Shown: in pieces, positions 43,085 to 50,716 of the stretch
Position numbering within the stretch: the first letter of the stretch is position 1
Layout: each line of letters starts with the position of its first letter
Source of the DNA: Paenibacillus segetis
GTDB taxonomy: Bacteria > Bacillota > Bacilli > Paenibacillales > Paenibacillaceae
NCBI RefSeq assembly: GCF_014639155.1
Contig: NZ_BMFT01000001.1
Coordinates: forward strand, 2,976,001-3,040,000
Length of the DNA stretch: 64,000 bases
Direction: 5' to 3'
Program-made: the position numbers and the translations under genes
The notes under the pieces: model-generated
The model's database searches: none
Seen by the model: only the letters and a program-made list of their open reading frames with translations
Told to the model about the DNA's origin: nothing

Positions 43085-43495
43085 TCTAAGTTCAACGTTC
43101 CATTCTTTAAATAATTGATTCAATTCAACTGCTGTTTCTACAATAAAAGCTCTTACCTTTTCCTCTAGAAAATAACTCAGTTCAATCTTTGGCTCATTCG
43201 TTTCATTTAGAAGCCATTCTAACTTCACATCTCTATATTGATTGACTTCATCATCAGTAATGTTCCATTCTAATTCTGTGCGCTCATTTAAATATTTCAA
43301 ACAATTGTCTCTAATTATGTCTATTCTGGGGAACTGGTCATCGCAAACCAGATGAGTAGATCCCTTCTCTTGTCTGGTCACGTTACCTCTCATATGGACC
43401 GCATCTGGAGCGATACTGCCTATCAACAAACTAGGGGACACATCTATTAAACATATTTCATTAGCAACTGCAAAATGAACCATGGGCCAAGGCAC
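43079..43495 (-). CDS. zinc-dependent phospholipase C-like protein, internally shortened
   Basis: 138 residues. MPWPMVHFAVANEICL, LIGSIAPDAVHMRGN and GSTHLVCDDQFP match the start of a Bacillota 'zinc dependent phospholipase C' type protein of about 200 residues, and VNQYRDVKLEWLLNETNEP and SYFLEEKVRAFI its end. The middle block with the histidine-containing metal site that I expect after CLKYLNERTELEW (about 60 residues) is missing, joined in frame. Metal binding and activity are therefore doubtful. Start behind a weak GGGGGA. Confidence 0.6.
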   Translation of the reverse strand: MPWPMVHFAVANEICLIDVSPSLLIGSIAPDAVHMRGNVTRQEKGSTHLVCDDQFPRIDIIRDNCLKYLNERTELEWNITDDEVNQYRDVKLEWLLNETNEPKIELSYFLEEKVRAFIVETAVELNQLFKEWNVELRV

Positions 43496-43518
43496 TTGTT
43501 TATCCCCCCTTATAGGAA

Positions 43519-43923
43519 TTAAAGACTCTTCGTCAGGATGATTTCTAAAGGCTCATTCTCCAACAATAAACAGCCGCTATCTTTATATCCTAATCTTCTA
43601 TAAAAGTGCTGAGCTTCTTCATTTGCTAAGGTTGACGTCATGACTAACTTATATCCTTTTTGCTTCATTAAATCTTCCCAGAACAAGACAACCTTCTTCC
43701 CGAAACCATGACTTCTATGTTCTGAATCGATCCAAATCATGTTCATAAACGGCGTGTTATCCCAAAAATATCCGTATCTCATCCAGCCAATATTTTGACT
43801 TTGATCACGTAAAATTAATATCTCATTTGCCTTGATCTTCGGTATGACTAGCTCCTCTGCAATATGTATATCGTGTTCGATAAGATAAGGATAGTCCGAT
43901 TCTGTTGCATAATCTATCTTCAT
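43519..43923 (-). CDS. GNAT N-acetyltransferase
   Basis: 134 residues, a short GNAT: NMIWIDSEHRSHGFGKKVV is the acetyl-CoA motif and EEAQHFYRRLGYKDSG follows. Start weak (KIDYATESDYPYLIEHDIHI), family unspecific. The 250 bases upstream (43924-44178) hold no gene besides the terminator at 44127. Confidence 0.82.
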   Translation of the reverse strand: MKIDYATESDYPYLIEHDIHIAEELVIPKIKANEILILRDQSQNIGWMRYGYFWDNTPFMNMIWIDSEHRSHGFGKKVVLFWEDLMKQKGYKLVMTSTLANEEAQHFYRRLGYKDSGCLLLENEPLEIILTKSL

Positions 43924-44126
43924 TATGTGTTCTCCCTTTTCGATGATTTTCTATTCAGTTGTTCGCAATTTCTGATCAACACTTATATTCTTCAATACAT
44001 TTAATATTTGTTTAAATAGGTCCAGATGACAAGAATTTATTTATTAGGTTCTAAAGAGTTTTAACATTATATACCTTCATCCTAATCTCTCCTATAAGTT
44101 ATTATTCAATATTAATATGTATATTT

Positions 44127-44162
44127 AAAAACCCAGCCTTCAAAATAAACGGCTGGGTTTTT
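44127..44162 (-). terminator. strong terminator after small secreted protein gene
   Basis: AAAACCCAGCC and GGCTGGGTTTTT form a hairpin with T-tracts on both strands. The stem (ACCCAGCC/GGCTGGGT) equals the core of the hairpin repeats, but the flanks and internal AGATA stem of the repeat are absent. Confidence 0.8.
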
Positions 44163-44178
44163 AGAATTACGATAGTTC

Positions 44179-44346
44179 TCATTTCTTTTTGTGATAATGA
44201 TAGCCTGTACAGAGCCCTTTTTGTTTTGATTTAGCAGAACATTTATGTCCACCATTTTTATCAAGTCTACCTGAATGTGCGTAAGCAGAAGATGAGGTTC
44301 CAACTAATACTACTAAAGCGATAATCATTACGATGATTTTTTTCAT
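44179..44346 (-). CDS. small secreted YHYHxxK-type protein
   Basis: A 55-codon gene too short for common ORF cut-offs. From ATG 44346, with AGGGTG in front: MKKIIVMIIALVVLVGTSSS, cleavage probably after AYA (residue 23), then HSGRLDKNGGH, KCSAKSKQKGLCTGYHYHKKK. Two Cys and the YHYH ending resemble the YHYH/Excalibur-like extracellular modules that bind metal or wall. It has its own strong terminator. A 63-residue frame overlapping it (44112-44303) is a shadow. Confidence 0.75.
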   Translation of the reverse strand: MKKIIVMIIALVVLVGTSSSAYAHSGRLDKNGGHKCSAKSKQKGLCTGYHYHKKK

Positions 44347-44450
44347 TTGTCACCCTGGAATTGGCCTAAGTTTTAGGCGTAATGGAATTCTCCACTATTC
44401 TACAATAAAATCCATATTTAGGATATAGAGAGTTTTTTTCGATATAACCC

Positions 44451-45287
44451 TCACTTATTATAATTATTTTCCAACACATTATATCTCCCAATTATGCGAA
44501 CTTCATGCCCTAATGTCTCAAGTATGGTAACTGCCTTCTCAATCGTTCCTTTGCTACAGTTATTATTAGCTTCTAGAAAGAATCTATATACTCCAAATTT
44601 CCTTGCGGTTGGACGCGATTCAATCCATGATAAATTTATTTCAAGGGCAGTAAATATATTTAACATTGAAGATAGCACCCCAGGTTGGTCTTGGCCTGGT
44701 GTAATGACGAACATCGTCTTCTTGTAATCTATCTCAGGCATTTCATGATTACTAACAATAATAAACCGTGTCTGATTGTCCATATTGTCTTGGATATTCT
44801 GATCAATAATATTAAGGTTCAATAAATTAGCTAACGTTCTCGAACCAATTGCTGCTACATCCGTCCTTCCACTATTCTCCAATGCTGTAGCAGCTGATGA
44901 AGAACTATCATATTGAAGGCTTTTAATACTTCGATTTCTTATGTATTTCCTACATTGCGTTAGAATGGGAGAGATGGACCATACTTCTTTAACCTCAGAG
45001 AGTATCGTATCCTTATTTGCAAGCAGATGCAAGGAAACAGCCAATGTATATTCACCTATGATTTGTAATTTATGAAAGGATATTAACGAGTCAATTGTCA
45101 TATTAATAGTTCCTTCTATGGTGTTCTCCAGAGGAACTATTGCTGTATCTACCCTAAATTCTCCAACGGCTTCAATTACATCTGGTATTGAATCGTACAT
45201 ACAGAATTCCACTTGATCTTTATTAAAATATTGAATAGCCGCTTCCTCTGAAAAAGTTCCCTCTGGACCTAAATAAGCAACTTTCAT
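44451..45287 (-). CDS. pheA: prephenate dehydratase with ACT domain
   Basis: 278 residues. The catalytic domain (1-180) has YLGPEGTFSEEAA, VPLENTIEGT and the essential TRF (173-175). The ACT domain (190-278) has PGVLSSMLNIF and ESRPTARKFG (ESRP is the phenylalanine feedback site). Converts prephenate to phenylpyruvate. Complete and apparently regulated, yet placed alone among accessory genes; no other aromatic gene lies nearby. Confidence 0.92.
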   Translation of the reverse strand: MKVAYLGPEGTFSEEAAIQYFNKDQVEFCMYDSIPDVIEAVGEFRVDTAIVPLENTIEGTINMTIDSLISFHKLQIIGEYTLAVSLHLLANKDTILSEVKEVWSISPILTQCRKYIRNRSIKSLQYDSSSSAATALENSGRTDVAAIGSRTLANLLNLNIIDQNIQDNMDNQTRFIIVSNHEMPEIDYKKTMFVITPGQDQPGVLSSMLNIFTALEINLSWIESRPTARKFGVYRFFLEANNNCSKGTIEKAVTILETLGHEVRIIGRYNVLENNYNK

Positions 45288-45353
45288 GCCATTCTACCTC
45301 CTGAAGTTGTATTCGTTTATTTTCTGCATAGTCTCGATAAATTTGGAGCATTT

Positions 45354-45428
45354 ATGAAATGACCCAGCCACAGATAGTTTTACCTTAGGCTGGGTCATTT
45401 GATGTCTGAATTTCATGATTATACATCC
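45354..45428 (-). repeat. hairpin repeat, copy E
   Basis: AAATGACCCAGCCACAGATA and TACCTTAGGCTGGGTCATTT, then GATGTCTGA and ATGATTATACATCC. Position 5-6 of the arm is unpaired as in the other copies, and one A/C position is G-U on the minus strand. In gene sense it lies after the DUF6886-like gene and before pheA. Confidence 0.86.
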
Positions 45429-45439
45429 TATTTATGTAC

Positions 45440-45952
45440 TCACTTCACCGCATTTGCATATCTAATGATCGAAAAATCTAACGAAGAGTTTATGACTGCT
45501 TCCTTTATCAAACTTAAGTTTGGAGTAAATCTTAGTTCAATATCTTGCTCCATCATACTCCCTAGTAAATCATCTATCACTTCAACTCTTAGAGGTTTAA
45601 CTTCCTTATGAGAAATGTAATATCCCGCTGTCTTCGCTTCTTCAAACCAATGAAAATCCTCTGGTGCGAAAACATAAACATACAATTTAGTAGTTCTTAA
45701 TCGTTCCATCCATCCATTCTCAACTACCATGATCTTGTCCACGGTGCTATACCTAAAGAATTGCTCCCGATCTTCAATAGTACTGTTGTCTGCTTTCCAA
45801 TAAATTACCCGAGGACAGTCCCTTGGAAAAAAATAATGAACCGCATGCTCCTGATCTATCGCCCAAACTGCTGGTTCTAGATGTGGAAAAGACTTATTAG
45901 GTCTTGGTATAAACAACTCAATGTCTGATTCTTCACTGAAATGATATAAGAT
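45440..45952 (-). CDS. DUF6886-like protein, probably with ATC start
   Basis: The conventional frame starts at TTG 45916, but the protein family begins about 12 residues earlier (HFSEES... then FIPRPN). The frame is open to ATC 45952, 7 bases after a perfect AGGAGG (45960-45965), giving 170 residues: [start]LYHFSEESDIELFIPRPN. PAVWAIDQEHAVHYFFPRDC and YYISHKEVKPLRVEVI match the DUF6886 pattern. ATC initiation is rare; otherwise a TTG-started shortened protein would result. Confidence 0.65.
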   Translation of the reverse strand: MLYHFSEESDIELFIPRPNKSFPHLEPAVWAIDQEHAVHYFFPRDCPRVIYWKADNSTIEDREQFFRYSTVDKIMVVENGWMERLRTTKLYVYVFAPEDFHWFEEAKTAGYYISHKEVKPLRVEVIDDLLGSMMEQDIELRFTPNLSLIKEAVINSSLDFSIIRYANAVK

Positions 45953-46042
45953 AGTGACACCTCCTAGTTTCCGCTAATCCAGTATTTGCTGTAACTCTTT
46001 AAGTTTAACCTTCATTGTTTTTACCCCTAATCAAGCTCATAT

Positions 46043-46483
46043 TTAGTTTCTGAATCCCTCTTTTATTTTATCCTTAGGATCCCAAATGGACCAAGCTGCT
46101 TCTAATAAATTCCCTTGATTATCTCTAAAATAAAAGTACTTTGCCTCTCCAGCTCCTAGTGTATGTATATCTTGAACGTCAACTTTATTTTCTTTCAAAA
46201 AATGATGGGTGTATTCAATATCAGGACAATGGATTGCCATGATCGGGAAAGGAGATCCGTTCCTTGTAATTTCCAATGATTGAACATCGTGAGTTTCAAT
46301 TAATAATAATGCGATTGAATTTTGATGAGGATGATGTAATACAGCAAGGTAAGATCCTCGATCCTCAAACTTGTTCATTAGTTTAAAGGCTAGATTTCTT
46401 GTATACCATTCGATGGATTCCTCAATATTTGTCGTTGGAACATAAACATTGCCAATACGTGTAAAAGAAAGTTCTTTCTTCAT
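46043..46483 (-). CDS. VOC/glyoxalase-fold protein
   Basis: 146 residues. YVPTTNIEESIEWYTRNLAF starts module 1, YFYFRDNQGNLLEAAW ends module 2 with Glu at the metal-ligand position. Possible dioxygenase, glyoxalase or drug-binding role. Close behind the methyltransferase gene (18-base gap). Confidence 0.84.
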   Translation of the reverse strand: MKKELSFTRIGNVYVPTTNIEESIEWYTRNLAFKLMNKFEDRGSYLAVLHHPHQNSIALLLIETHDVQSLEITRNGSPFPIMAIHCPDIEYTHHFLKENKVDVQDIHTLGAGEAKYFYFRDNQGNLLEAAWSIWDPKDKIKEGFRN

Positions 46484-46500
46484 TAAAATTACTCCTTTCG

Positions 46501-47103
46501 CTATTTTACTCCTTTAATGATTGTTGCATATTTACTTTCTGTTTCTTGAACTGATTCAATTGTAAATCCTACCGCTTGAAATAAATGAATATATTCTTCC
46601 ACACTAATCGGATAAAGCTTGGTCCTTCTACCATTGCACTCTAACCATTCATCATCTTTACTTACTGATAAAATAAACACTCCATGGTCATTGAGAGAAT
46701 TGTATATGTTTAATAAAGCCTGTTCCTTATCCTCTATATGCAAAAAGGTCAGCACACTATACGCCACATCGAATGTATTAGGACGAACAAACCGACTAAT
46801 ATCACTTTTTAGTAACTCAATGTTTGAATACTTCTCAAGATTTAGTTTGGCCCGCTCTAATGTTTTCGGAGAAATATCAATTCCTACAAGGTACTTACAA
46901 CCTGCACTTAGTACCTCTTTAGCAATTCTTCCCGTACCAATGCCAATATCCAGAACTAATTTATTCTCTGGCACTAAAGAGTCGAAAAAATGAGGCCCAT
47001 CCCAACTACTCATGTACGCTTGTAAAATTGGAGGGTCTTGTACTGGATCGTTTCCCTCTTCAATAAGTAACTCATAATGTTCAAAGGTACTTACAATTTT
47101 CAT
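46501..47103 (-). CDS. class I SAM-dependent methyltransferase
   Basis: 200 residues. VLDIGIGTGRIAKEVL is motif I, GIDISPKTLERAK motif II, DVAYSVLTFLHIEDKEQ post-II and LNDHGVFILSVSK motif III. Intact, in contrast to the two broken methyltransferases at the window's left end. Substrate unknown. Confidence 0.87.
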   Translation of the reverse strand: MKIVSTFEHYELLIEEGNDPVQDPPILQAYMSSWDGPHFFDSLVPENKLVLDIGIGTGRIAKEVLSAGCKYLVGIDISPKTLERAKLNLEKYSNIELLKSDISRFVRPNTFDVAYSVLTFLHIEDKEQALLNIYNSLNDHGVFILSVSKDDEWLECNGRRTKLYPISVEEYIHLFQAVGFTIESVQETESKYATIIKGVK

Positions 47104-47124
47104 AGGATAGTGTCAACCCTCTCA

Positions 47125-47583
47125 TTATTGATCTATCTCAAAGCTAAAATTATCACCTATTTCAGCATTTGCCCCTGTGCATGCTTCTATTTTATATTCA
47201 GTCGTTGTTCCTTCAGTATTTTTAGTGAAATTCTTACATACCGTACTTCTCACATTACTCGAACCAAATTTATCGTTTGAATTATCGTATTTGTATGTAA
47301 TGACTTTTCCATCATATTTAAAATCGAAAAATATAGGATCACCTTCTATTGTGTATCTAGTGATTCTTATCTTATCTACCTTTTTTTCATCGATACTGAG
47401 AATAAATGAATCTAACCTTTCTGCATTTGAAATTCTCCCGTGCTGATCAACAACATCACCACGTTGTATTGCTTTATCAGCATCGTACCCTTTGCTACCA
47501 GATTCTTTGCCGATTGAATTACTACATGAGAATAAAACAAGCGAAACTATTATAAGTAAGATATATTTCATTCCATGCTTCAT
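47125..47583 (-). CDS. DUF4362 lipoprotein
   Basis: About 152 residues from ATG 47583, whose ATGA overlaps the VOC stop. Signal peptide GMKYILLIIVSLVLFSC with lipobox LFSC. The mature part (AERLDSFILSIDEKK, VDKIRITRYTIEGDP, CTGANAEIGDNFSF) fits the DUF4362 family of Bacillota. Extracytoplasmic; function unknown. Confidence 0.8.
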   Translation of the reverse strand: MKHGMKYILLIIVSLVLFSCSNSIGKESGSKGYDADKAIQRGDVVDQHGRISNAERLDSFILSIDEKKVDKIRITRYTIEGDPIFFDFKYDGKVITYKYDNSNDKFGSSNVRSTVCKNFTKNTEGTTTEYKIEACTGANAEIGDNFSFEIDQ

Positions 47584-47972
47584 AACATCACTCCAAAAGA
47601 ACATATTTCTAGAAGATTACCCTCTGGATCAGCAACATAACATACGCGTTGACCCCAAGACTTAGTAAGGGGCTGTAATACAGACTTAGCCCCAGATTGT
47701 ATCAATCTCTCATACTCTTTATCTACATCTGAAAAATTAGGAACATCAAATGCTAATTCCATTGTTCCATTCAATCCTTTAGGATAATCAAATGTTTGTA
47801 TTGTCATATCTTCAAAATCCTTTCGTCCAAACATCATAAACCATGAGCCTTCCGTTTGAAATCTAGCGAATGGCCCACCATCCCAATCCGTATCCATCTT
47901 CATAACATCCCTATAAAACTTAACCATATTTTCGAGGTCCTCTACAAAGAAACCAACAGCGCTAAATTTCAT
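47580..47972 (-). CDS. VOC/glyoxalase-fold protein
   Basis: 130 residues from ATG 47972 (MKFSAVGFFVEDLENMVKFY). ELAFDVPNFSDVDKEYERLI, then VCYVADPEGNLLEICSF carries the Glu ligand. The RBS AGGAGGAC follows repeat copy F by a few bases. Translationally coupled to the lipoprotein gene. Confidence 0.84.
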   Translation of the reverse strand: MKFSAVGFFVEDLENMVKFYRDVMKMDTDWDGGPFARFQTEGSWFMMFGRKDFEDMTIQTFDYPKGLNGTMELAFDVPNFSDVDKEYERLIQSGAKSVLQPLTKSWGQRVCYVADPEGNLLEICSFGVML

Positions 47973-47990
47973 GTTTGTCCTCCTAAAAAT

Positions 47991-48032
47991 ATACCCCAGC
48001 AATAGAAAGCTCTTTTTCTTAGGCTGGAGCGA
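47991..48032 (-). repeat. hairpin repeat, copy F (degenerate)
   Basis: ACCCCAGCAATAGAAAG and CTTTTTCTTAGGCTGGAGCG; arm shorter, three unpaired positions, no TATAAT box. One C/A position is G-U on the minus strand. It abuts the ribosome binding site of the VOC gene. Confidence 0.65.
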
Positions 48033-48059
48033 AGTTAGTTAACATTTCTCAGTTACAAT

Positions 48060-48935
48060 TCAATTTTTTCTTTTCAATAACACCCGATATTTTATAACAA
48101 TTATCAAAATAATACTTATAATTACTGAAAGTATAATTATTCTACTAATACTATTACTATTGGAGTGCTTATTCTCTTTTTCATCTGAATTTATCGTTTT
48201 CTCAATACCCAATGATTGTTTTACTAATTCAGCAATATTTAATTTAGGTTTTCCATCTTTCGATTGATTGTAAGCATCATACTTTTCATCTTCCTTCCAC
48301 TCAATAAACGGTAAAATTGTTTCTTTCATCGTTTGTAAGTCATCATCAAATCTTGTAACATCAGTCACTAAAGTAGCTGACATGTAACCATTTCTAGATA
48401 GCAATCTAACAAAATAATTTATTTGTGTTTTTCCAAATGCATCTCTGAAGAAAAGGGAATACGTTAATTCGTGTCTTTTGGGGTTATAACTAGGCTTATC
48501 CTTCCAACCAATAATTTCAACTTCTTTATTCACACCACGATCTTTATTACTTTGTGTTGTACCAATAATATAATCAGTCAATAGACTCTCATCATTAATG
48601 TGAAGATAGTCTAAATCACTAACATATCCAACAGGATAATATTCAAATACAACCAACCAATTCTCCTCTAAATTAACTGGATGAACACTTCCAACTTCAT
48701 ATCCACTGGGAATATTACCATTCTCTTTTTGAAACCTAATTAGTTCATCCGTAGGTAAAAAGAGAAATTTCGAAGGTAGAGTAATGTCAGCTAGTTTATT
48801 TCCAAACTCAATTTTGTGGCCGCCTTCAACCCACTGATAATCGTCTGGATCATAATCAGCATGGATTATGGATAAGTTAGTATTAATCAGACAAAAGAAA
48901 AAGAAGAATAAAATAATGTTCTTTAATACCTTCAT
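48060..48935 (-). CDS. DUF2167-like membrane-anchored protein
   Basis: 291 residues. Signal peptide at 1-27 (MKVLKNIILFFFFFCLINTN), an extracytoplasmic domain with VEFGNK-like IEFGNKLADITLPSKFLFLP, NWLVVFEYYPVGYVSD and GWKDKPSYNPKRHELTYSLF, which matches DUF2167. A C-terminal membrane helix (about 265-283) is followed by basic residues. Probably envelope-located; role unknown. Confidence 0.8.
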   Translation of the reverse strand: MKVLKNIILFFFFFCLINTNLSIIHADYDPDDYQWVEGGHKIEFGNKLADITLPSKFLFLPTDELIRFQKENGNIPSGYEVGSVHPVNLEENWLVVFEYYPVGYVSDLDYLHINDESLLTDYIIGTTQSNKDRGVNKEVEIIGWKDKPSYNPKRHELTYSLFFRDAFGKTQINYFVRLLSRNGYMSATLVTDVTRFDDDLQTMKETILPFIEWKEDEKYDAYNQSKDGKPKLNIAELVKQSLGIEKTINSDEKENKHSNSNSISRIIILSVIISIILIIVIKYRVLLKRKN

Positions 48936-48954
48936 CCCTCGATCCCCCTACTTA

Positions 48955-49224
48955 TTAGGTTATATCACCATTTTTATTAGCCCTTATGTATGTTTCAAGT
49001 TCTTTCTCTATTTCTTTATCCAATTCAGTAATCAAATCTGGATTTTCTTTGGCCTCTTCATATTTTTCTATACTTTTGTCGACTTCGATCTGTATTTTCT
49101 CATCCTCACTTAGCAATCCGAGCTTTTCTCTAATTCTCTTTAGATCCTCATAAATTTCTTTGTTTTTTTGATGAGTACTGAATGCACTATAAAAACTCAA
49201 AAGCCCCAACCTTAGATAACTCAT
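48955..49224 (-). CDS. coiled-coil protein, probably 5'-truncated at repeat G
   Basis: 89 residues of which the first eight (MSYLRLGL) are read from inside repeat copy G. No ribosome binding site precedes the ATG. The rest is highly charged and helical (KNKEIYEDLKRIREKLGLL, KSIEKYEEAKENPDLI). Such proteins usually carry an N-terminal membrane helix, absent here. It may be a truncated gene whose 5' end was replaced by the repeat. Confidence 0.4.
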   Translation of the reverse strand: MSYLRLGLLSFYSAFSTHQKNKEIYEDLKRIREKLGLLSEDEKIQIEVDKSIEKYEEAKENPDLITELDKEIEKELETYIRANKNGDIT

Positions 49225-49273
49225 ATCTTAGGCTGGGGCACTTGTTGTCTAATCCTATTTAACTATTATACAT
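49197..49273 (-). repeat. hairpin repeat, copy G
   Basis: AAGCCCCAACCTTAGATA and TATCTTAGGCTGGGGCACTT, then GTTGTCTAAT and CTATTATACAT. One A/C position is G-U on the minus strand. The sequence after the box (AAAGGGTGAAAGTCCAGTAG) resembles the corresponding sequence after copy B, so the homology extends about 40 bases beyond the box. Confidence 0.86.
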
Positions 49274-49325
49274 ATGGCTACCAAAGGGTGAAAGTCCAGT
49301 AGCGGATAAGTACTCACGATCATTT

Positions 49326-50105
49326 CTAATCAATAATACCAAATTTTCGTAATGCGTAGGATATACCGTCTTCGCTTGCCTTTTTTGTGATAAAATCAGC
49401 TTTTTGTTTTAATCTTTCTTGACCGTTTCCCATAGCAATTCCCAATCCCACATACTCAATCATATCAATGTCATTACCACCATCACCGAAAGCAATAGCT
49501 TCTGACTTGCTCATGTTGAAATACTCGAGCACTTTTTTTATCGCAGCTGATTTCGAAACTTCTGCTTCTTCCAAGACATTCGACACATAGCCGTGGAAGC
49601 GTTCGAATCTAAGTGAGGGAAATCTATCTTGGAATTTTTCAGTCTCACTTTGATCAGCATACAAACATATGCAGTATACTTCATCGGACAAAGAGTTCAT
49701 TATCTCAGGATATTGAGCTATACTCAAAGTTTCCCTCAATGCACTTAAAGTACGCTCATCTTCGTAGCCAATACCGTTCATGACAAAACGCTCAGTAAAA
49801 TATGCAATACCGTGACCGTGCAATTCAGCGAATTCCGAGATATCGCGAACGGTTTCTAGACTAATCAATGACTTATGAATAGTTTGATCATTGCATTTAA
49901 TAAGCGCACCGTTAGCTGTAATAAACGTATCAATCCCTAGCTCCATCAATTCTTCGCACAAATTATGTGATCTTCCGGTCGCGACCACTACTTTTATTCC
50001 TTTATTCATCAATTTCTCAATTGCTTCTTTTGTACTAAGGGGTAAGGTTCTATCACTTTCACTTAAAAGGGTGCCATCAACATCAAAAAATACAATCTTG
50101 TACAT
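49326..50105 (-). CDS. HAD hydrolase, Cof-type
   Basis: 259 residues. Motif I FFDVDGTLL, motif II VVATGRS, motif III Lys in FYNM-flanked VSKSAAIKKVL and motif IV FGDGGNDIDMIEYVG with the sequence GIAMGNG. The large C2 cap (about 85-190) identifies the IIB branch (YkrA-like), which dephosphorylates sugar or nucleotide phosphates. Intact. Confidence 0.88.
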   Translation of the reverse strand: MYKIVFFDVDGTLLSESDRTLPLSTKEAIEKLMNKGIKVVVATGRSHNLCEELMELGIDTFITANGALIKCNDQTIHKSLISLETVRDISEFAELHGHGIAYFTERFVMNGIGYEDERTLSALRETLSIAQYPEIMNSLSDEVYCICLYADQSETEKFQDRFPSLRFERFHGYVSNVLEEAEVSKSAAIKKVLEYFNMSKSEAIAFGDGGNDIDMIEYVGLGIAMGNGQERLKQKADFITKKASEDGISYALRKFGIID

Positions 50106-50132
50106 GTTATGAAAGCCTCCTATTTACTACGC

Positions 50133-50570
50133 TCAATTAAGATGTTTTCTAAATCCTTCAACATTCTCATCTTTAAAACCTAATTTCGCATAGAATTCAT
50201 GAGCTTCTTTCCGTTGTTCTCCCGATACAAAGATCATATAATAACAATCTCTACTTCTCGCAATCGTTTCAATTTCTATCATCAATTTCTTTCCAATCCC
50301 CATTCTCCGAGCACGCTGAGAGACAATCACATTCTCTACGACCATAAATGGTTTACACTCTCCTACAAGATCATGACAGACGATTCCCATTAGTGATCCA
50401 ACTAATTTGTCATCATTATAAGCCCCAAGAACAATATAATTTTCGTTTGTTTGAATTGTTTCATAGACATGGACCAGATTCTTATAATTTGTCTTAATTC
50501 CCATGAGCTCATCATAAAGCTCGCATAGATCTGGCAGGTCATCAAATGAAATTTGTTTTAGTGTAATCAA
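50133..50570 (-). CDS. GNAT N-acetyltransferase
   Basis: 145 residues starting at TTG 50570 (TTGA overlaps the stop of a small upstream frame). VVENVIVSQRARRMGIGKKLM is the acetyl-CoA motif and EAHEFYAKLGF follows. A generic YhdJ/AAC(6')-like GNAT. Confidence 0.84.
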   Translation of the reverse strand: MITLKQISFDDLPDLCELYDELMGIKTNYKNLVHVYETIQTNENYIVLGAYNDDKLVGSLMGIVCHDLVGECKPFMVVENVIVSQRARRMGIGKKLMIEIETIARSRDCYYMIFVSGEQRKEAHEFYAKLGFKDENVEGFRKHLN

Positions 50571-50716
50571 AGAACTCCAGCTCCCATAAATTTGTCTACA
50601 TATCTTAATATCTCTTCATTATCTTTTACGACGATTCTCTTATCCGCTCGTTCTTCCGTTAGTTTGAAAACGTCATTCATATTAACTTTATCAAAATCCT
50701 TATTCCATGTTATTAT
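50567..50716 (-). CDS. small ORF with non-standard start
   Basis: A 49-residue frame ending at TGA 50567, overlapped by the TTG of the GNAT gene (coupling signal). It reads ITWNKDFDKVNMNDVFKLTE, then RADKRIVVKDNEEILRYVD. No ATG precedes residue 12; ATA 50716/50713 follows GAGGAAG, while the internal ATG would give 37 residues. It may be a small real protein or the C-terminus of a lost gene. Confidence 0.4.
   Translation of the reverse strand: MITWNKDFDKVNMNDVFKLTEERADKRIVVKDNEEILRYVDKFMGAGVL

Noticed and set aside
44112-44303. 63-residue ORF overlapping the YHYH gene
   Set aside because: It reads through the terminator, has no signal or motif, and is in another frame than the better supported 55-residue gene.
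49262-49310. Group II intron 5' end (GGGTGAAAGTCC-like string)
   Set aside because: No domain V/VI, no reverse transcriptase, and the similarity is confined to a short string shared with repeat copy B's flank.
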